Origin: Leptospiraceae bacterium
GTDB lineage: Bacteria > Spirochaetota > Leptospiria > Leptospirales > Leptonemataceae
DNA: 64,000 nucleotides
Assembly: GCA_026418015.1 (NCBI GenBank)
Contig: JAOACE010000013.1
Span: 434,001 to 498,000, forward strand
Reading direction: 5' to 3'
Under the pieces are notes generated by a model, which was not told the DNA's origin, did no database searches, and saw only the letters and a list, made by a program, of their open reading frames with translations. Both the position numbers and the translations under genes were made by a program. Below, piece after piece: positions 10,335 through 21,969 of this stretch. Every line of letters starts with the position of its first letter. The first letter of the stretch is position 1.

Positions 10335-11569
10335 TAAGAATTTACTTTATCTAATTCGAAAGCATCGTGAACGGCTTGTAATGCTTTTTTCCCTACATCC
10401 TTTTTAACAACAACAGAAATTTTGATTTCGGACGTAGAGATCATTTCTATGTTGATGTTTTCTTTTGCTAATGCTTCGAACATTTTGCCAGCAACACCGG
10501 AATGAGACTTCATACCGATTCCTACAGCAGAAACAATTGCAATGTTTTCGTCAACATCATAAGAACCTGCTCCCATTTCTTTTATGAAAGATTCTACAAT
10601 CTCTTTTGTAACATAAAGGCTATCTACTGGTATAGTAAAAGAGATGGTATTCTTTTGATCTTTTCCTGTACTTTGAACAATCATATCTACGTTGATATCT
10701 GCTCTTGCTAAACGGTTAAACAAATTTGCTGCAAGACCTGGTCTGTCGGGAATATCCATGACAGAAATTCTTGCTTCGTCAGTTTTTAAAGTTACACCTC
10801 TAATGAGTACTTTTTCCATGATTTTCTCCTCCGGCACTACTAATGTTCCTGGATTGTTATTGAAACTTGAACGTACGTGAATAATCACATTGTATTTTGA
10901 TGCAACTTCAACACTTCGGGAATGTAATACACCTGCTCCCAAACGTGCTAATTCCAGCATCTCTTCGTAGCTAATCATCGAGATTTTTTTAGCTGATGGA
11001 ACTTTATTAGGATCTGTTGTATAAACTCCATCCACATCTGTATAAATTTCGCAAGCATCAGCTTTTAATGCAGCAGCTAATGCAACGGCTGTTAAGTCCG
11101 ATCCGCCTCTGCCTAATGTGGTAATGTTAAAGTCTTCGTCTATTCCTTGAAAACCAGCAACAATCACTACTTTTTTTTGTTTTAATTGTTCTGTAATTCT
11201 TGCTGTGTCGATGGATTGAATCCTTGCCATGGAATGTTTTTTATCTGTAAGAATTTGAGCTTGGGCACCTGTAAAACTTATTGCTGGAACTCCAATGTAA
11301 TCTAATGCCATAGCTAAAAGTGCGATCGACACTTGTTCTCCTGTAGAAAGAAGAACATCCATTTCTCTCGCTTTTGGGAATGGATGGATCTTTTTTGCCA
11401 TTTCTATCAGTTGATCAGTCGTATGTCCCATTGCAGATACAACAACGACTAAATCATGCCCTTGATCGTAATACATTTTGATTCTATTTGCAACATTTTT
11501 GATTCTATCTGTATCACCTACGGATGTTCCACCATATTTTTGGACAATTAAACCCATATTGGTTGACAT
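10334..11569 (-). CDS. lysC: Aspartate kinase
   Basis: [41 protein letters not shown] domains. Confidence 0.93.
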   Translation of the reverse strand: MSTNMGLIVQKYGGTSVGDTDRIKNVANRIKMYYDQGHDLVVVVSAMGHTTDQLIEMAKKIHPFPKAREMDVLLSTGEQVSIALLAMALDYIGVPAISFTGAQAQILTDKKHSMARIQSIDTARITEQLKQKKVVIVAGFQGIDEDFNITTLGRGGSDLTAVALAAALKADACEIYTDVDGVYTTDPNKVPSAKKISMISYEEMLELARLGAGVLHSRSVEVASKYNVIIHVRSSFNNNPGTLVVPEEKIMEKVLIRGVTLKTDEARISVMDIPDRPGLAANLFNRLARADINVDMIVQSTGKDQKNTISFTIPVDSLYVTKEIVESFIKEMGAGSYDVDENIAIVSAVGIGMKSHSGVAGKMFEALAKENINIEMISTSEIKISVVVKKDVGKKALQAVHDAFELDKVNS

Positions 11570-11648
11570 TTTTTTATGATTTCTCTTAAAGAAAAGAATA
11601 AATTCGTTGTCTTGATAAAAATTTAAAAAGATTTATCTTTTTTATATT

Positions 11649-13697
11649 ATGAAAAATAAGTATCTTTATATTTTTTATCTATTTGGTTCTATTGTTTTAA
11701 TTTATATTCTAAGTGTTAATAACGACTATACGAAAGTTCTAAACATTTTGATCCTCGATTTTGTTTTTATTCTTTTGTTTTACTTAAAATACAAAAAAAG
11801 CGAAAATCTTTTGTTTTATTTAAGATTAACATTTTATTTAATTTTTATTAATCATCTTACTTTGTTGAGCTTTATAATTTTACAGTTTAAAGGTATAAAA
11901 GTTCATTACTATATATATTTTCAGTTTGTATTTTTTTTATATTTGCTTTTAACATCTAGAAAAAACTTAAATTATTTAAACATCTTGGTTTTATTTGCTC
12001 TTTTAGTAACACCCGTTTCTTTATTGTACGATCATTATTTTTTTGGAGAGTATAGTATATTTTTATTTTTTTTAATCATTTTAGAAATTCTTATTAACAG
12101 AAACATTTTCTTGATATTAAAACCTAATAAGATAGGATTATTATATATATTTTATATTATTCTTTTATTAATAGGAATTGTTCAATTCTTTTACGTAATT
12201 CCCAAAGGCAGTATAATATTCCATTGGTTTAAATTTTTTATTTATCTTGTTTCTTTTCTATCTTTCTTGTATTTTTTTAAAAACAATCGTCATTTTGATA
12301 GAATTTTATATGTTCTATCTTCTTATATATCTATTCAGTTATTTTTTATTACTTTAATGATATTTTTGCATAAAAATAATATCATTGGTAAAGCAAACGA
12401 AAATTTTTTTGCGATGTATTTTGATTGGTCAATCTTTTTTATATTATTAGGTTTTTTTCAAGAATCGAACAGAAAGAAAAAAATTGTTCGTTTTTTGTTT
12501 TTAATTATAACTTTTTTCTTTTGCTATTATGTAATTATACTTTTTGATGCAAAAACAACCATGCTTGCAATTCCATTAACTATCATTTTGGTTCTGGCTA
12601 AGTATTATTGGGATAAATTAAATTTATCGAATGATCTAAAAAACAATTTATATTTATTTATATTTGTTTTTATATATATTTGTCTGTATTTTGTTTTATT
12701 TTATTATGCTGTTTATTCTCAAAATAGTTCTATTATGACACGTTTTTTTTATTGGTATGTAATAATGCAATATTTTATTAAGAATCCACAACATATTTTC
12801 TTTGGGTTGGGAGAATACGAGTGGGGATTTTTGTATAAATATTTAACTTTTGATATAAATACCTTCCCATATTTAGCATTTACAGACTATAAGTTCTTTT
12901 TCGGTACACATGCACATAACGATATAATTTCTATTCTTATTGGTGGAGGTTTGGTATTTCTTGGAATCTATTTTTATATAATTTATAAAATATTTCATTT
13001 AAAAAATTTTAATATAAGAGATTATGTCTTATTTTCTATTATAGTAATTGGTATTTTTCATGGTATAACAGAACCTTTTATGTTTAGTCAATATACTGGT
13101 TATATTTTTTGGTTTATTGCAGTAGTATTATTATATAGAAATCAACAGCTAGAATTTGATTTTTTAAACAAAAGTTTTAGGCCAAAGATTCAAAATTTAA
13201 AAAGATTTATCAAAATTTTTATATATATTTCTATTATTTTTAATCTATATTTTTTCGTAAAATTAGAACTAAAAAGAAATGTATATTTAGATTACTATTA
13301 CAACAAAACATTAGATGAATTAAAATATTTTTACGAGGTAAAACGAGAAGAAAATATAGATACTAGCAAAAGAATCAATCAAATCCAAGAGAAAATAAAT
13401 TTGTTAAAAGTACTTGTTTATATTTCTCCATGGGAAAAAGAAAATTATTCTATATTAGCGGATTACTGGATTAATCTTTATATCTATCAGCCAGATAGAA
13501 TCTATTTAAAAAATGCTTATCAAAATTCATGTAAGAGTTTTTATTTAAATCCCTTAGTAAAAGACTATGATAGAGTTAATGTGTTAATTTATAGAGAAAA
13601 AATCGAAAATGATTCTTTCTATTGCAAACATTTAGAAAAATTTGATCCTTATAATTTGTTAGAAATCAATCAATCTTCTTTTAGTGAGAAAAAATAA
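11649..13697 (+). CDS. O-antigen ligase/polymerase-like membrane protein
   Basis: Polytopic membrane protein with FGTHAHNDIISILIGGG, typical of the WaaL/Wzy loop. Confidence 0.65.
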   Translation: MKNKYLYIFYLFGSIVLIYILSVNNDYTKVLNILILDFVFILLFYLKYKKSENLLFYLRLTFYLIFINHLTLLSFIILQFKGIKVHYYIYFQFVFFLYLLLTSRKNLNYLNILVLFALLVTPVSLLYDHYFFGEYSIFLFFLIILEILINRNIFLILKPNKIGLLYIFYIILLLIGIVQFFYVIPKGSIIFHWFKFFIYLVSFLSFLYFFKNNRHFDRILYVLSSYISIQLFFITLMIFLHKNNIIGKANENFFAMYFDWSIFFILLGFFQESNRKKKIVRFLFLIITFFFCYYVIILFDAKTTMLAIPLTIILVLAKYYWDKLNLSNDLKNNLYLFIFVFIYICLYFVLFYYAVYSQNSSIMTRFFYWYVIMQYFIKNPQHIFFGLGEYEWGFLYKYLTFDINTFPYLAFTDYKFFFGTHAHNDIISILIGGGLVFLGIYFYIIYKIFHLKNFNIRDYVLFSIIVIGIFHGITEPFMFSQYTGYIFWFIAVVLLYRNQQLEFDFLNKSFRPKIQNLKRFIKIFIYISIIFNLYFFVKLELKRNVYLDYYYNKTLDELKYFYEVKREENIDTSKRINQIQEKINLLKVLVYISPWEKENYSILADYWINLYIYQPDRIYLKNAYQNSCKSFYLNPLVKDYDRVNVLIYREKIENDSFYCKHLEKFDPYNLLEINQSSFSEKK

Positions 13698-16478
13698 AGC
13701 AATCATTAAAATCAACAAAGAGAAAATACTAACAATGATTCCTTTAATAAGACTATTGGGATAAAACTTAAATTCTATTGTATGTTTACCTTGCGGAACT
13801 ACTATACCTACTCCCACAATGTTTGCTGGATATATTTTTGCTTCTTTGTTATCGATATATGCCTTCCAATAAGAGTTAAAGTTCTCTAAAAGTACTAAAA
13901 ATCCTAAATTTGAGTTTGTTGTTTCTAATTTTAAATAATATTCTTTTTCTTCTAGCAGAGTAACTTTCGCATTGGAATTAGAATAACTATTATTTAAAAT
14001 TACATCATCTTTTAGGTGAATATAAGATTCTTTTTGTAGATCGATATTACTACTAAAATTATCATCAAACAATTTGTATAAAAATGCAGATGTTTCTAGA
14101 AAATTTATTGTATTCGTAAAAAAAATTTTTGGTGCTACATTGTTATATTCAATCATTTTAATAAGAAAATTTTGGTTTAAGTAATAATTCTTAATATAAT
14201 TTATATCATTACTAAGTTTATTATCAGGAAAATAAAAATAAGAAATGCTTTGTTGATCTTTATTAGGTTCATAGAATGCATCTCCATTAAACAAATAACG
14301 TTTATTGTTTGTTGTATCGATAATTTCTAGCGATACAAATCGAATTTCTAAATCGTTCATCCATGGTTCGAATTTTATTTGAATATTCTGTGTGTGATTT
14401 GTTAATTCTTTTTCGAAAAAATAGATATATTCACAGTTGGTTCTATTGATTCGTTTAATGAAATTATTCAAGCGAAGATTATTACAATCATTTTCGTACC
14501 AAGATATGTTGTTTTCGAACATTAAATCTATGGTATCTTTGTTGTTGATAGTAGTTTTTAATATTACTTGATCTTTTTTTAAGTGGATTTTTGGGTTATT
14601 CATTAAACTAAAGTATAATTTTATTTGATAATTTTTGGAGTTTAAGATTTCTATAATCTCTTTTGGTATAGTAATATTGTAGATAGAATGATAATTTTTA
14701 TTTATTGTTAGATAATAAGAATAAAAATAATCATCAGCAAATAAATAAAAAAAGCTTTTTTCCACATTCCATTTAGGAAGTATATGATTAAGAGACGAAG
14801 CCAAAAAATTAAAAGCTACAACGTTAAAGTTCGCTAACGATGAGTATACACCAGAAGATGGAATACGATACAATGCATTTAAATTATTAGAATACGGATA
14901 AAAAGGGCATTTGCTAGAATTATAGATCAAACAAGGTTTTTGGAAGTAAATTCTTTTGTTTTCGCTGACTGATATTTTATCATTCTTATAGATTAAATCC
15001 TTTTTCGATGCATATAAAACAGAATCGATGTATTGAATGTTTATGCCTAAGTCGATTATCACAAGAAATAAAATAAGAATAGATAATCTTTTATAGTTTA
15101 CAAAAAATATAAATATTATTAATAAAAATATTAATATAAAATATTGAAATATTATTCCATTATTTAATGACAAATTAAAAAGTCTTATATTTTGTAATGT
15201 CTTGTATTTTTCGAAAATTTCGGGAAAGATCAAAAAATATAAAATTGGTAGAAAGAATAGAAATAATAAATATAAAATTGATGTAGTTTTAAATGTACGA
15301 ATTTTTAACAAGCTTTTTAGTTCTGCAATTAAGATACTAGATAAAATAGAAACAATAAAAGTAATTTCTAAAAAATGTCGCGAAGGACCTCGTAAGGTAT
15401 TTATAACAGGCAACTTATAAAGTAATTGAGAAAAAATTGTTTGGCTGCCTAATGTCCACAAAAAGAAAAAAACCAAACTAAAAATTGAAAATAAACGAAA
15501 GCTTTTATCTTTTATAAAGAAGATTACGATTAAAGAAAATGCTCCAAATAAACTAAAGTATCGGTAAAGTTCATGGAAGTTATGCGATGCAATATGGTAG
15601 TATTGTTGGGGAATTACATAATAAAAAAACTGATTTTCTGCAATTCCTCCCCAAAAATAGGGAAAAATTAAGTTAATAAGATTTCTTAAAGGAAATTCGT
15701 ATTCTGTAAAGGCAACAAAGCTGATCTTAGATTTGCGAAAAGAATTTTGAGTCAATTCGACTAATGGCAATAACTGAAAAGAAACTATGAGTAAACTAAA
15801 AACAATTGCAAGGAATAATAAACCAAATTTCAATAAGTTATTTCTATATTCGGATTTATCTTTGGTAAGAAACAAATCAAACATTGCATAAAGAAAAATA
15901 AAAATCAATATTTGAAGATGAATTTGTGGATGTCCTGATAAAAAAGTAAGAGAGTTAGAAAAAATCAAACCAACATACCAAAAGAAAGAATTCTCTTTAA
16001 GAAATTTGTAACAAAAATAAAAAATTATGGGCAAAAATACAGAGGTGGAAACAATACTTAACATACTGATTTGTCCAGCAATACTACCACTTAAAGAAAA
16101 AATTATTCCACTAATTAAAGAACCTAAATAGTTTCTAGAAAATTCGTAAGAAACTAAAAACGTAAAATAAGCACCAATCATAATAAAGTGTAAGATATAA
16201 TAATCAAACCCAGTTAAAGTTGGTGGAAATAAATATTTAAAGGGATAAAATGTTTGCCATTGTGGTTCTGCAAACGAAGGGAAACCAAAACCTAAATATT
16301 TGTTCCAAAATCCTCTTTGTGTAAAATATACATAAAACTGAGCAAAATTATCATGGTTAATAAAATGATGATCTAATATATAAATTTTATTAAATACAAT
16401 TATAAATAATACTAAATAAAAAATTATTGGAAAAAATATATATTTAAAAAAACGATTTTTTTCTAGAATGGTCATCAA
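13659..16478 (-). CDS. YfhO-like large membrane protein
   Basis: Many TM helices; NHDNFAQFYVYF N-terminus and C-terminal KVTLLEEKEYYLKLETTNSNLGFLVLLENFNSYWKAYIDNKEAKIYPANIVGVGIVVPQGKHTIEFKFYP. Confidence 0.7.
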   Translation of the reverse strand: MMTILEKNRFFKYIFFPIIFYLVLFIIVFNKIYILDHHFINHDNFAQFYVYFTQRGFWNKYLGFGFPSFAEPQWQTFYPFKYLFPPTLTGFDYYILHFIMIGAYFTFLVSYEFSRNYLGSLISGIIFSLSGSIAGQISMLSIVSTSVFLPIIFYFCYKFLKENSFFWYVGLIFSNSLTFLSGHPQIHLQILIFIFLYAMFDLFLTKDKSEYRNNLLKFGLLFLAIVFSLLIVSFQLLPLVELTQNSFRKSKISFVAFTEYEFPLRNLINLIFPYFWGGIAENQFFYYVIPQQYYHIASHNFHELYRYFSLFGAFSLIVIFFIKDKSFRLFSIFSLVFFFLWTLGSQTIFSQLLYKLPVINTLRGPSRHFLEITFIVSILSSILIAELKSLLKIRTFKTTSILYLLFLFFLPILYFLIFPEIFEKYKTLQNIRLFNLSLNNGIIFQYFILIFLLIIFIFFVNYKRLSILILFLVIIDLGINIQYIDSVLYASKKDLIYKNDKISVSENKRIYFQKPCLIYNSSKCPFYPYSNNLNALYRIPSSGVYSSLANFNVVAFNFLASSLNHILPKWNVEKSFFYLFADDYFYSYYLTINKNYHSIYNITIPKEIIEILNSKNYQIKLYFSLMNNPKIHLKKDQVILKTTINNKDTIDLMFENNISWYENDCNNLRLNNFIKRINRTNCEYIYFFEKELTNHTQNIQIKFEPWMNDLEIRFVSLEIIDTTNNKRYLFNGDAFYEPNKDQQSISYFYFPDNKLSNDINYIKNYYLNQNFLIKMIEYNNVAPKIFFTNTINFLETSAFLYKLFDDNFSSNIDLQKESYIHLKDDVILNNSYSNSNAKVTLLEEKEYYLKLETTNSNLGFLVLLENFNSYWKAYIDNKEAKIYPANIVGVGIVVPQGKHTIEFKFYPNSLIKGIIVSIFSLLILMIALFFLTKRRLIDF

Positions 16479-16545
16479 TCCAATTATTTATAGGTATGAT
16501 TATAAACAATTCTATTTTCGAGGGATTGGAATGGTAAAAATATAC

Positions 16546-16574
16546 AATTTAGTGGGAATTAATCCCACTAAATT
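16546..16574 (-). terminator. Intrinsic terminator of sod
   Basis: 12-bp perfect stem AATTTAGTGGGA/TCCCACTAAATT followed on the minus strand by a T-rich run. Confidence 0.75.
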
Positions 16575-17177
16575 TTAAGCTTCGAGGTTTTTTAAAGCAA
16601 ATTCCCAATTCACTAATTTTGTTATAAAAGTATCTATGTAATCGGGTCTTCGATTTTGGTAATCTAAATAATAAGCATGTTCCCAAACATCAATTGTAAT
16701 AAGGGGTTTTAAATTTTTTGTGATAGGGGTTTCTGCATTTGGGGTTTTTAAAACTTTGAGCTTTTTATCTGCTGGATCTAAAACCAACCATGCCCAACCA
16801 CTGCCAAATTGAGTTGCAGCTGCTTGTTTGAATTCGTTTTTAAAATTATCGAAACTTCCGAAATCAGCAATAATCTTATCGAGTAAAGCCTTTGGTGGTT
16901 CTCCACCTCCGTTGGGCTTCATAGAATGCCAATAGAAGGTATGATTCCATACCTGGGCAGAATTGTTAAAAATTCCAACTTTTGATGAATCTTTAGCAGA
17001 TTCTTTTATAATGGTCTCTAAATCTGCTTTTTCTAAGGGTGTTCCTTGAATCAAATTATTCGTGTTGTTAACGTATGCAGCATGGTGCTTTCCATGATGG
17101 AATTCCAATGTTTTTTCTGATATGTGTGGTTCCAAAGCATTTTTTGGATAAGGTAATTCTGGTAATGTTATTGCCAT
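16575..17177 (-). CDS. sodB: Superoxide dismutase (Fe/Mn)
   Basis: [31 protein letters not shown]...[19 protein letters not shown]. Confidence 0.92.
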   Translation of the reverse strand: MAITLPELPYPKNALEPHISEKTLEFHHGKHHAAYVNNTNNLIQGTPLEKADLETIIKESAKDSSKVGIFNNSAQVWNHTFYWHSMKPNGGGEPPKALLDKIIADFGSFDNFKNEFKQAAATQFGSGWAWLVLDPADKKLKVLKTPNAETPITKNLKPLITIDVWEHAYYLDYQNRRPDYIDTFITKLVNWEFALKNLEA

Positions 17178-17325
17178 TATCTTCCTCCTTTTTTAGTTAA
17201 ATTAAAGTTAATACAGAATTCGATTAAGTCAATCAAAATTGTTGATATTATACAAAGTTTTATAAAAAAGTTATATTATTTGAAAGTATTTAATATTTAT
17301 TTTAAAATTTTATAAAAATTATTAA

Positions 17326-17928
17326 TTATTCATTTTTTAAAATTCTTCTATTTTTGATACTCATAGACAATGTATGTTTGTCTGTAAATTCGAGGGTTGA
17401 ACCTGTGGGAACCCCATGAGTTAATCGAGAAAAAGTCACAGGATAATGCGAAAATTTTCTAACTATAAAGTCGGCAGTAGCATCTCCTTCTAACGTTGGG
17501 TTGGTTGCAATAAAGCATTCTTTGATGGTTCCGGTTTTTAGTCTTTGCTCTAATTCTTTTATACGTAAGTCGTCTTCTCCAATTCCATCGAGGGGAGATA
17601 ATGCTCCCATTAAAACATGATAAATGCCATTGAATTCATTCGTAGATTCGATAATAAAAATATCTGATGGATCTTCTACAATACATACAATTTCTTTGTT
17701 GCGATTTTCGTCTTTGCAGATATCGCAGATTGGTTCCAAAGAGAAGCCACCGCATATTTCGCAAAATTGAATCTTCTCTACTAGCGATAAAATCGAAGAA
17801 GCAAGTCTTTGGGCTTCTTCTTTGTTGCTTTTTAGTAAATGAAATGCAATCCTTCTTGCGCTTTTTTCTCCAATGCCTGGTAATCGCGTAAAAATTTCGA
17901 TAAAAGATTCTAATTCTTTTAAAAACAT
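17326..17928 (-). CDS. recR: Recombination protein RecR
   Basis: RLPGIGEKSARRIAFHLL, C4 zinc motif, Toprim CIVEDPSDI. Confidence 0.93.
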   Translation of the reverse strand: MFLKELESFIEIFTRLPGIGEKSARRIAFHLLKSNKEEAQRLASSILSLVEKIQFCEICGGFSLEPICDICKDENRNKEIVCIVEDPSDIFIIESTNEFNGIYHVLMGALSPLDGIGEDDLRIKELEQRLKTGTIKECFIATNPTLEGDATADFIVRKFSHYPVTFSRLTHGVPTGSTLEFTDKHTLSMSIKNRRILKNE

Positions 17929-18249
17929 TTATTTTAAAAACTGACCTAATTTTCCTAATCCACCTTGCCTTTTCATTTCTTTTTCTAATCGTTTTTTGCT
18001 TTTTTCTATTGCTCCATTAACTGCCATTGTAATCCATTTTTGTTGTTTTTCTCTATCAGTTTCTTGAAAAAATTTATCATTTAGTATGATTTGTATTACT
18101 TTACCTTCGCCATTAACAACTGCTTCTACTGCTCCTTTGCCAGCTTCGTCCTTACTTTCGATTTGATTGATGATTTCTTGCAATTTTTCGGCTTCTTCTT
18201 TTAGTTCTTTCATTTCGCTTAAATTTTTTAGTTTATCTTTTAATCCCAT
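17929..18249 (-). CDS. YbaB/EbfC nucleoid-associated protein
   Basis: Size, VEAVVNGEGKVIQIILND, position directly upstream of recR. Confidence 0.85.
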   Translation of the reverse strand: MGLKDKLKNLSEMKELKEEAEKLQEIINQIESKDEAGKGAVEAVVNGEGKVIQIILNDKFFQETDREKQQKWITMAVNGAIEKSKKRLEKEMKRQGGLGKLGQFLK

Positions 18250-18406
18250 AATGATACAAAAAAATCAGAATATTTTCGAAATCAATAAATTATTTTATAA
18301 ACGCAATAGAACAATGTTTAATCAAAAAATTAAAAAAATTATCATAGATAAATAATAAATAATTGTAAAAAAATAAAACAAAAATATTTTAGTGTTAGGG
18401 GGAATT

Positions 18407-19789
18407 ATGAGTGTTCAAGATTTACCTTTAAGTAAACAAATTGCATATGCATTAGGACAATATGGTTGGTCGATATTAATCAACATAATTGGAATACAAT
18501 TAGTTTATTTCTATGCACCACCAGAAAATGCAGGTTTACCATATTTTATTCCACAGGTAACCTTCTTGGGATTTTTGAATATCCTTTCGATAATCGCAGC
18601 ATCCGGACGTTTGTTTGATGCTATCACAGATCCAATAATTGCAGGTTTGAGCGATCGTTTAAAACATCCGAAAGGAAGAAGAATACCCTTTTTAAATTGG
18701 GGTGCAATTCCATCAGCTTTATTTTGTTTTTTGATCTTTTTCCCCATAGAAAAAGATCAATCTACTTTAAATGTTGTATTTATCATTACCGTGCAGTTAC
18801 TTTTCTTTCTTTTCTTAACCATGTATGTAACACCTTATTTCGCGTTATTAGCTGAACTTGGTCATACTGCAAATCAACGCCTAAATTTATCGACTTATAT
18901 TTCTATCACTTATGCATTAGGTATTATGACCGCAGCTCAAGTACCTCTTGTTGCAAATCTTCTTAAAGATAAATTGAATTTAGATGCTGTAACATCGATG
19001 CAATATAGTATTGGTATATTTTGCTTAATTTCTATTATACTAATGTATTTTCCTATATGGTTTATCGAAGAAAAAAAATATTGTAAATCTAATCCAATCG
19101 ATATACCTATATTAGAATCTCTAAAAAGCACTTTTAAAAACGAATATTTCCGGTATTATGTCATTGCAGATTTTGCTTATTTTGCCTCATTAACTATTAT
19201 AATGACTGGATTGTTGTTTTATACAACAGTTTTATTGTTTCCCGATGATAAAGTAAAAGGCGAAAATATCGTAGGAATCCTATTACCCATTATGATATTA
19301 ACTTCTTTTGTGTTGTATCCTGTCGTAAACATCTTAGCAAAAAAAGTAGGGAAAAAGATCTTAGTTGTGATTTCTTATGCTGTAATGAGCATCGTCTTTT
19401 TACAAATTTATTTTATGGGAGAAAAATTTTATAACAGAATTTTTTCACCTGATCTTCAGGCTTTTGGAGTCATTATTTTGTATTCTATACCATTAGCCTT
19501 TGTAAGTATTTTGCCCAATGCAATATTAGCTGATATTGCAGAATATGACGCAAAGAAAACCAATTTACCCAAAGAGGGAATGTATTTCGCAGCGAGAACC
19601 TTCTTACAAAAAATAGGCCAAACCTTTGGAATTTTTCTTTTTGCTCTTTTGATCCTTTTTGGAAAAGATCCTGGAAATGATTTGGGTGTCCGACTTACAG
19701 GAATTGCTGGTTTTATTCTATCGTTTATTGCTGCGATTTATTTTGCAAGATACAACGAAATAGAACTATTGAAAGAGTTAGAAAAATAG
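18407..19789 (+). CDS. GPH-family/MFS sugar:cation symporter
   Basis: GRLFDAITDPIIAGLSDRLKHPKGRRIPFLNWGAIP signature. ATG 18407 with SD (AGGGGGA) preferred over 18392. Confidence 0.8.
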   Translation: MSVQDLPLSKQIAYALGQYGWSILINIIGIQLVYFYAPPENAGLPYFIPQVTFLGFLNILSIIAASGRLFDAITDPIIAGLSDRLKHPKGRRIPFLNWGAIPSALFCFLIFFPIEKDQSTLNVVFIITVQLLFFLFLTMYVTPYFALLAELGHTANQRLNLSTYISITYALGIMTAAQVPLVANLLKDKLNLDAVTSMQYSIGIFCLISIILMYFPIWFIEEKKYCKSNPIDIPILESLKSTFKNEYFRYYVIADFAYFASLTIIMTGLLFYTTVLLFPDDKVKGENIVGILLPIMILTSFVLYPVVNILAKKVGKKILVVISYAVMSIVFLQIYFMGEKFYNRIFSPDLQAFGVIILYSIPLAFVSILPNAILADIAEYDAKKTNLPKEGMYFAARTFLQKIGQTFGIFLFALLILFGKDPGNDLGVRLTGIAGFILSFIAAIYFARYNEIELLKELEK

Positions 19790-21094
19790 ATGGAAACAGT
19801 TTTAATCACGGCTATTTTATATTTTATCAGTTTAGTTATATACAATAATTTTTCTTTTTTTAAGAAGTTTTTGATTCAGCCTTCGATTCTTACTGGTTTA
19901 TTTTTTTTATTTTTAGGGAATCAGGGAGTTTCCATCATATCTAACGAAATATACAATGATTTAAAAATATTGCCAAGTATGTTGATTTCTTTTTTGTTTT
20001 CTGGAATCATCCTTTCGAGCCCAGCAGTGGATATAAAAAATTCTAGGTTTTATCTTCGTGTTCTTAGGCAGGGAATTTTTGTGTGGATTATAGCAATTTT
20101 GCAATTACTGATGGGATTTACGATTTCTTATTTTTATTTTGGGAAGGATTCTCCCTATTTGATTTTGAGTAGTTTAATAGAAATTGGTTGGATAGGCGGC
20201 CATGGAAGCGCAGCTGCCTATTCTGGTTTTGTAAAACAATTGGAGATTCCAGAAGCAGGAGATTTAGCAATCATTTCTGCTACCGTCGGTTTGTTATGGG
20301 GAAATTTAAGTGGAATCATTCTTGTAAATTTTCTAAAAAGTAAAGAAGTAAAAAAAAAAATCAATTTTGAATTAAACGAATTTCCAAAACCCCAAGAAAG
20401 TGAGTTAAATGTCACTAAAATGGTCTATGGTATTGTAATATCTATCATACCTGTTGCGATTTCTTATTATTTAAAAAAGGTTTTAGAATCCTTAGATTTT
20501 TTATCCGAATTTTTAAAAAATTTTATAGAACAATTACCTTTATTTTTTCTCGTGATTGTTGTTTCGTTTTTTTTAAGAGGAATATTTTTTATCTATTTTA
20601 AAAAAGAGGAAACCCTTTTTGTAGGTATAAAGATTTTTACGGGAATTGTTTTGGACTTGTTGATTCTTTCTGCCATTGCAACGATGAATCTTAGTATTAT
20701 AATAAAATCGATTGATATTGTCGTCATTTATTCTTTGGGAGGAATTCAAACATCATTATTTGCATTTATTATCTCTCCTTTATTTGTCGATGAACATCCG
20801 GAGATTTCTTTAATCAATTATGGTATGGCAACAGGCACCACAGCTACGGGATTAATGTTATTGAATTCTTATAAAACGATAAACGATAAGTCTTCTCAAC
20901 AAGCAATATTAGTTTATGGGAGTGCAGCTCCAATGTCCGCTCCTTTTATTGGTGGTGGTATGATTTCTTTATTAATTCCTCTTTTGATAAAAAATGGTTT
21001 TTTTTATTTATTATTTATAACGCTTTTTATCACGTTAGTCGTTTTAATAATTGCGAATTTATCATTAAAAAAATTTATAAATAATTTTATATGA
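19790..21094 (+). CDS. Sodium/glutamate symporter (GltS)-like
   Basis: Polytopic; IGWIGGHGSAAAYSGF and YGMATGTTATGLMLL motifs. Confidence 0.7.
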   Translation: METVLITAILYFISLVIYNNFSFFKKFLIQPSILTGLFFLFLGNQGVSIISNEIYNDLKILPSMLISFLFSGIILSSPAVDIKNSRFYLRVLRQGIFVWIIAILQLLMGFTISYFYFGKDSPYLILSSLIEIGWIGGHGSAAAYSGFVKQLEIPEAGDLAIISATVGLLWGNLSGIILVNFLKSKEVKKKINFELNEFPKPQESELNVTKMVYGIVISIIPVAISYYLKKVLESLDFLSEFLKNFIEQLPLFFLVIVVSFFLRGIFFIYFKKEETLFVGIKIFTGIVLDLLILSAIATMNLSIIIKSIDIVVIYSLGGIQTSLFAFIISPLFVDEHPEISLINYGMATGTTATGLMLLNSYKTINDKSSQQAILVYGSAAPMSAPFIGGGMISLLIPLLIKNGFFYLLFITLFITLVVLIIANLSLKKFINNFI

Positions 21095-21764
21095 TATTTT
21101 TGCGATCTCTAATAGGAATATATTCCGAAGATAAAGGAAATTCGATTCGAGCTATGGTATTTTGATCGTCTTTAAACACTCTAAAATATTCTGGTTTAAA
21201 ACCAGCTTCTTTGATCAAAAGCACAACAAGAGGTAAACCTAATCCTTCTCCTTCTTCGTTTATCTGTCCGTAATGGATCATAAAATCGATTAAATCTTTC
21301 GAATGCATTGCAATGGAAAGACTCTTTCTTAATCGTTTTTCTTCTTCTGGAAGTATTCTTGTATTGTTTATAACATAGATTAAAATTCTTTTTGTATCGA
21401 TGTCAACTGTTAGATGAACTTTTAAACCTAAGTCTTTTAGTGCCTCTATCCATTCCTCTTTTTTTGTTAAATCTCTATGATTATGTAAATTTTGATTTTT
21501 AAACAGATGTTGATAATATTTTTTAAATTCTTCGAGCCCTTTTGAATATTCTTCTGTATTTTCGAAAGAATAATTATTTTTTATAAAAAAGATGCGTTTT
21601 AAATTGGACTTAATAGCATTGTTGATAAGTTCATAAATAATTTGAAATACAAAATCACCAAAATTGGGCTTTTGTAATTCTTCTTCTAATTGTTTAAAAA
21701 AAGTACGTAATTCGTCTTTAAAGTTATCGTCAAGAATTTCAAATTTATATTCTTTTTTAAGCAT
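21087..21764 (-). CDS. Standalone GHKL (histidine kinase-like ATPase fold) protein
   Basis: N-box ELINNAIKSNLKRIFF; G2 box EGEGLGLPLVVLLIKEAG; paralogue of 24487..25188. Confidence 0.75.
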   Translation of the reverse strand: MLKKEYKFEILDDNFKDELRTFFKQLEEELQKPNFGDFVFQIIYELINNAIKSNLKRIFFIKNNYSFENTEEYSKGLEEFKKYYQHLFKNQNLHNHRDLTKKEEWIEALKDLGLKVHLTVDIDTKRILIYVINNTRILPEEEKRLRKSLSIAMHSKDLIDFMIHYGQINEEGEGLGLPLVVLLIKEAGFKPEYFRVFKDDQNTIARIEFPLSSEYIPIRDRKNII

Positions 21765-21969
21765 TAAAAATAAAATTTTGATCTTTGATTATCGCGTTGC
21801 ATACTTCGAAAATAAATAAAGAAATTTGCATAATCCACACTAGCTTTTGATCTAATGACAATCGATGGAATTCTGTATGACCGTCGAATTCTTTGGGATC
21901 TATGGATTTAAGTGTTTCTTTTAATTGCATTTTAGACATAATCATATTTCTCACTCCTTTTGTCAACAT
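21757..21969 (-). CDS. 70-aa small protein, putative partner of the upstream nucleotidyltransferase
   Basis: Coupled by TAATG to 21969..22475 and overlaps the GHKL ORF; FHRLSLDQKLVWIMQISLFIFE. Confidence 0.55.
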   Translation of the reverse strand: MLTKGVRNMIMSKMQLKETLKSIDPKEFDGHTEFHRLSLDQKLVWIMQISLFIFEVCNAIIKDQNFIFNA

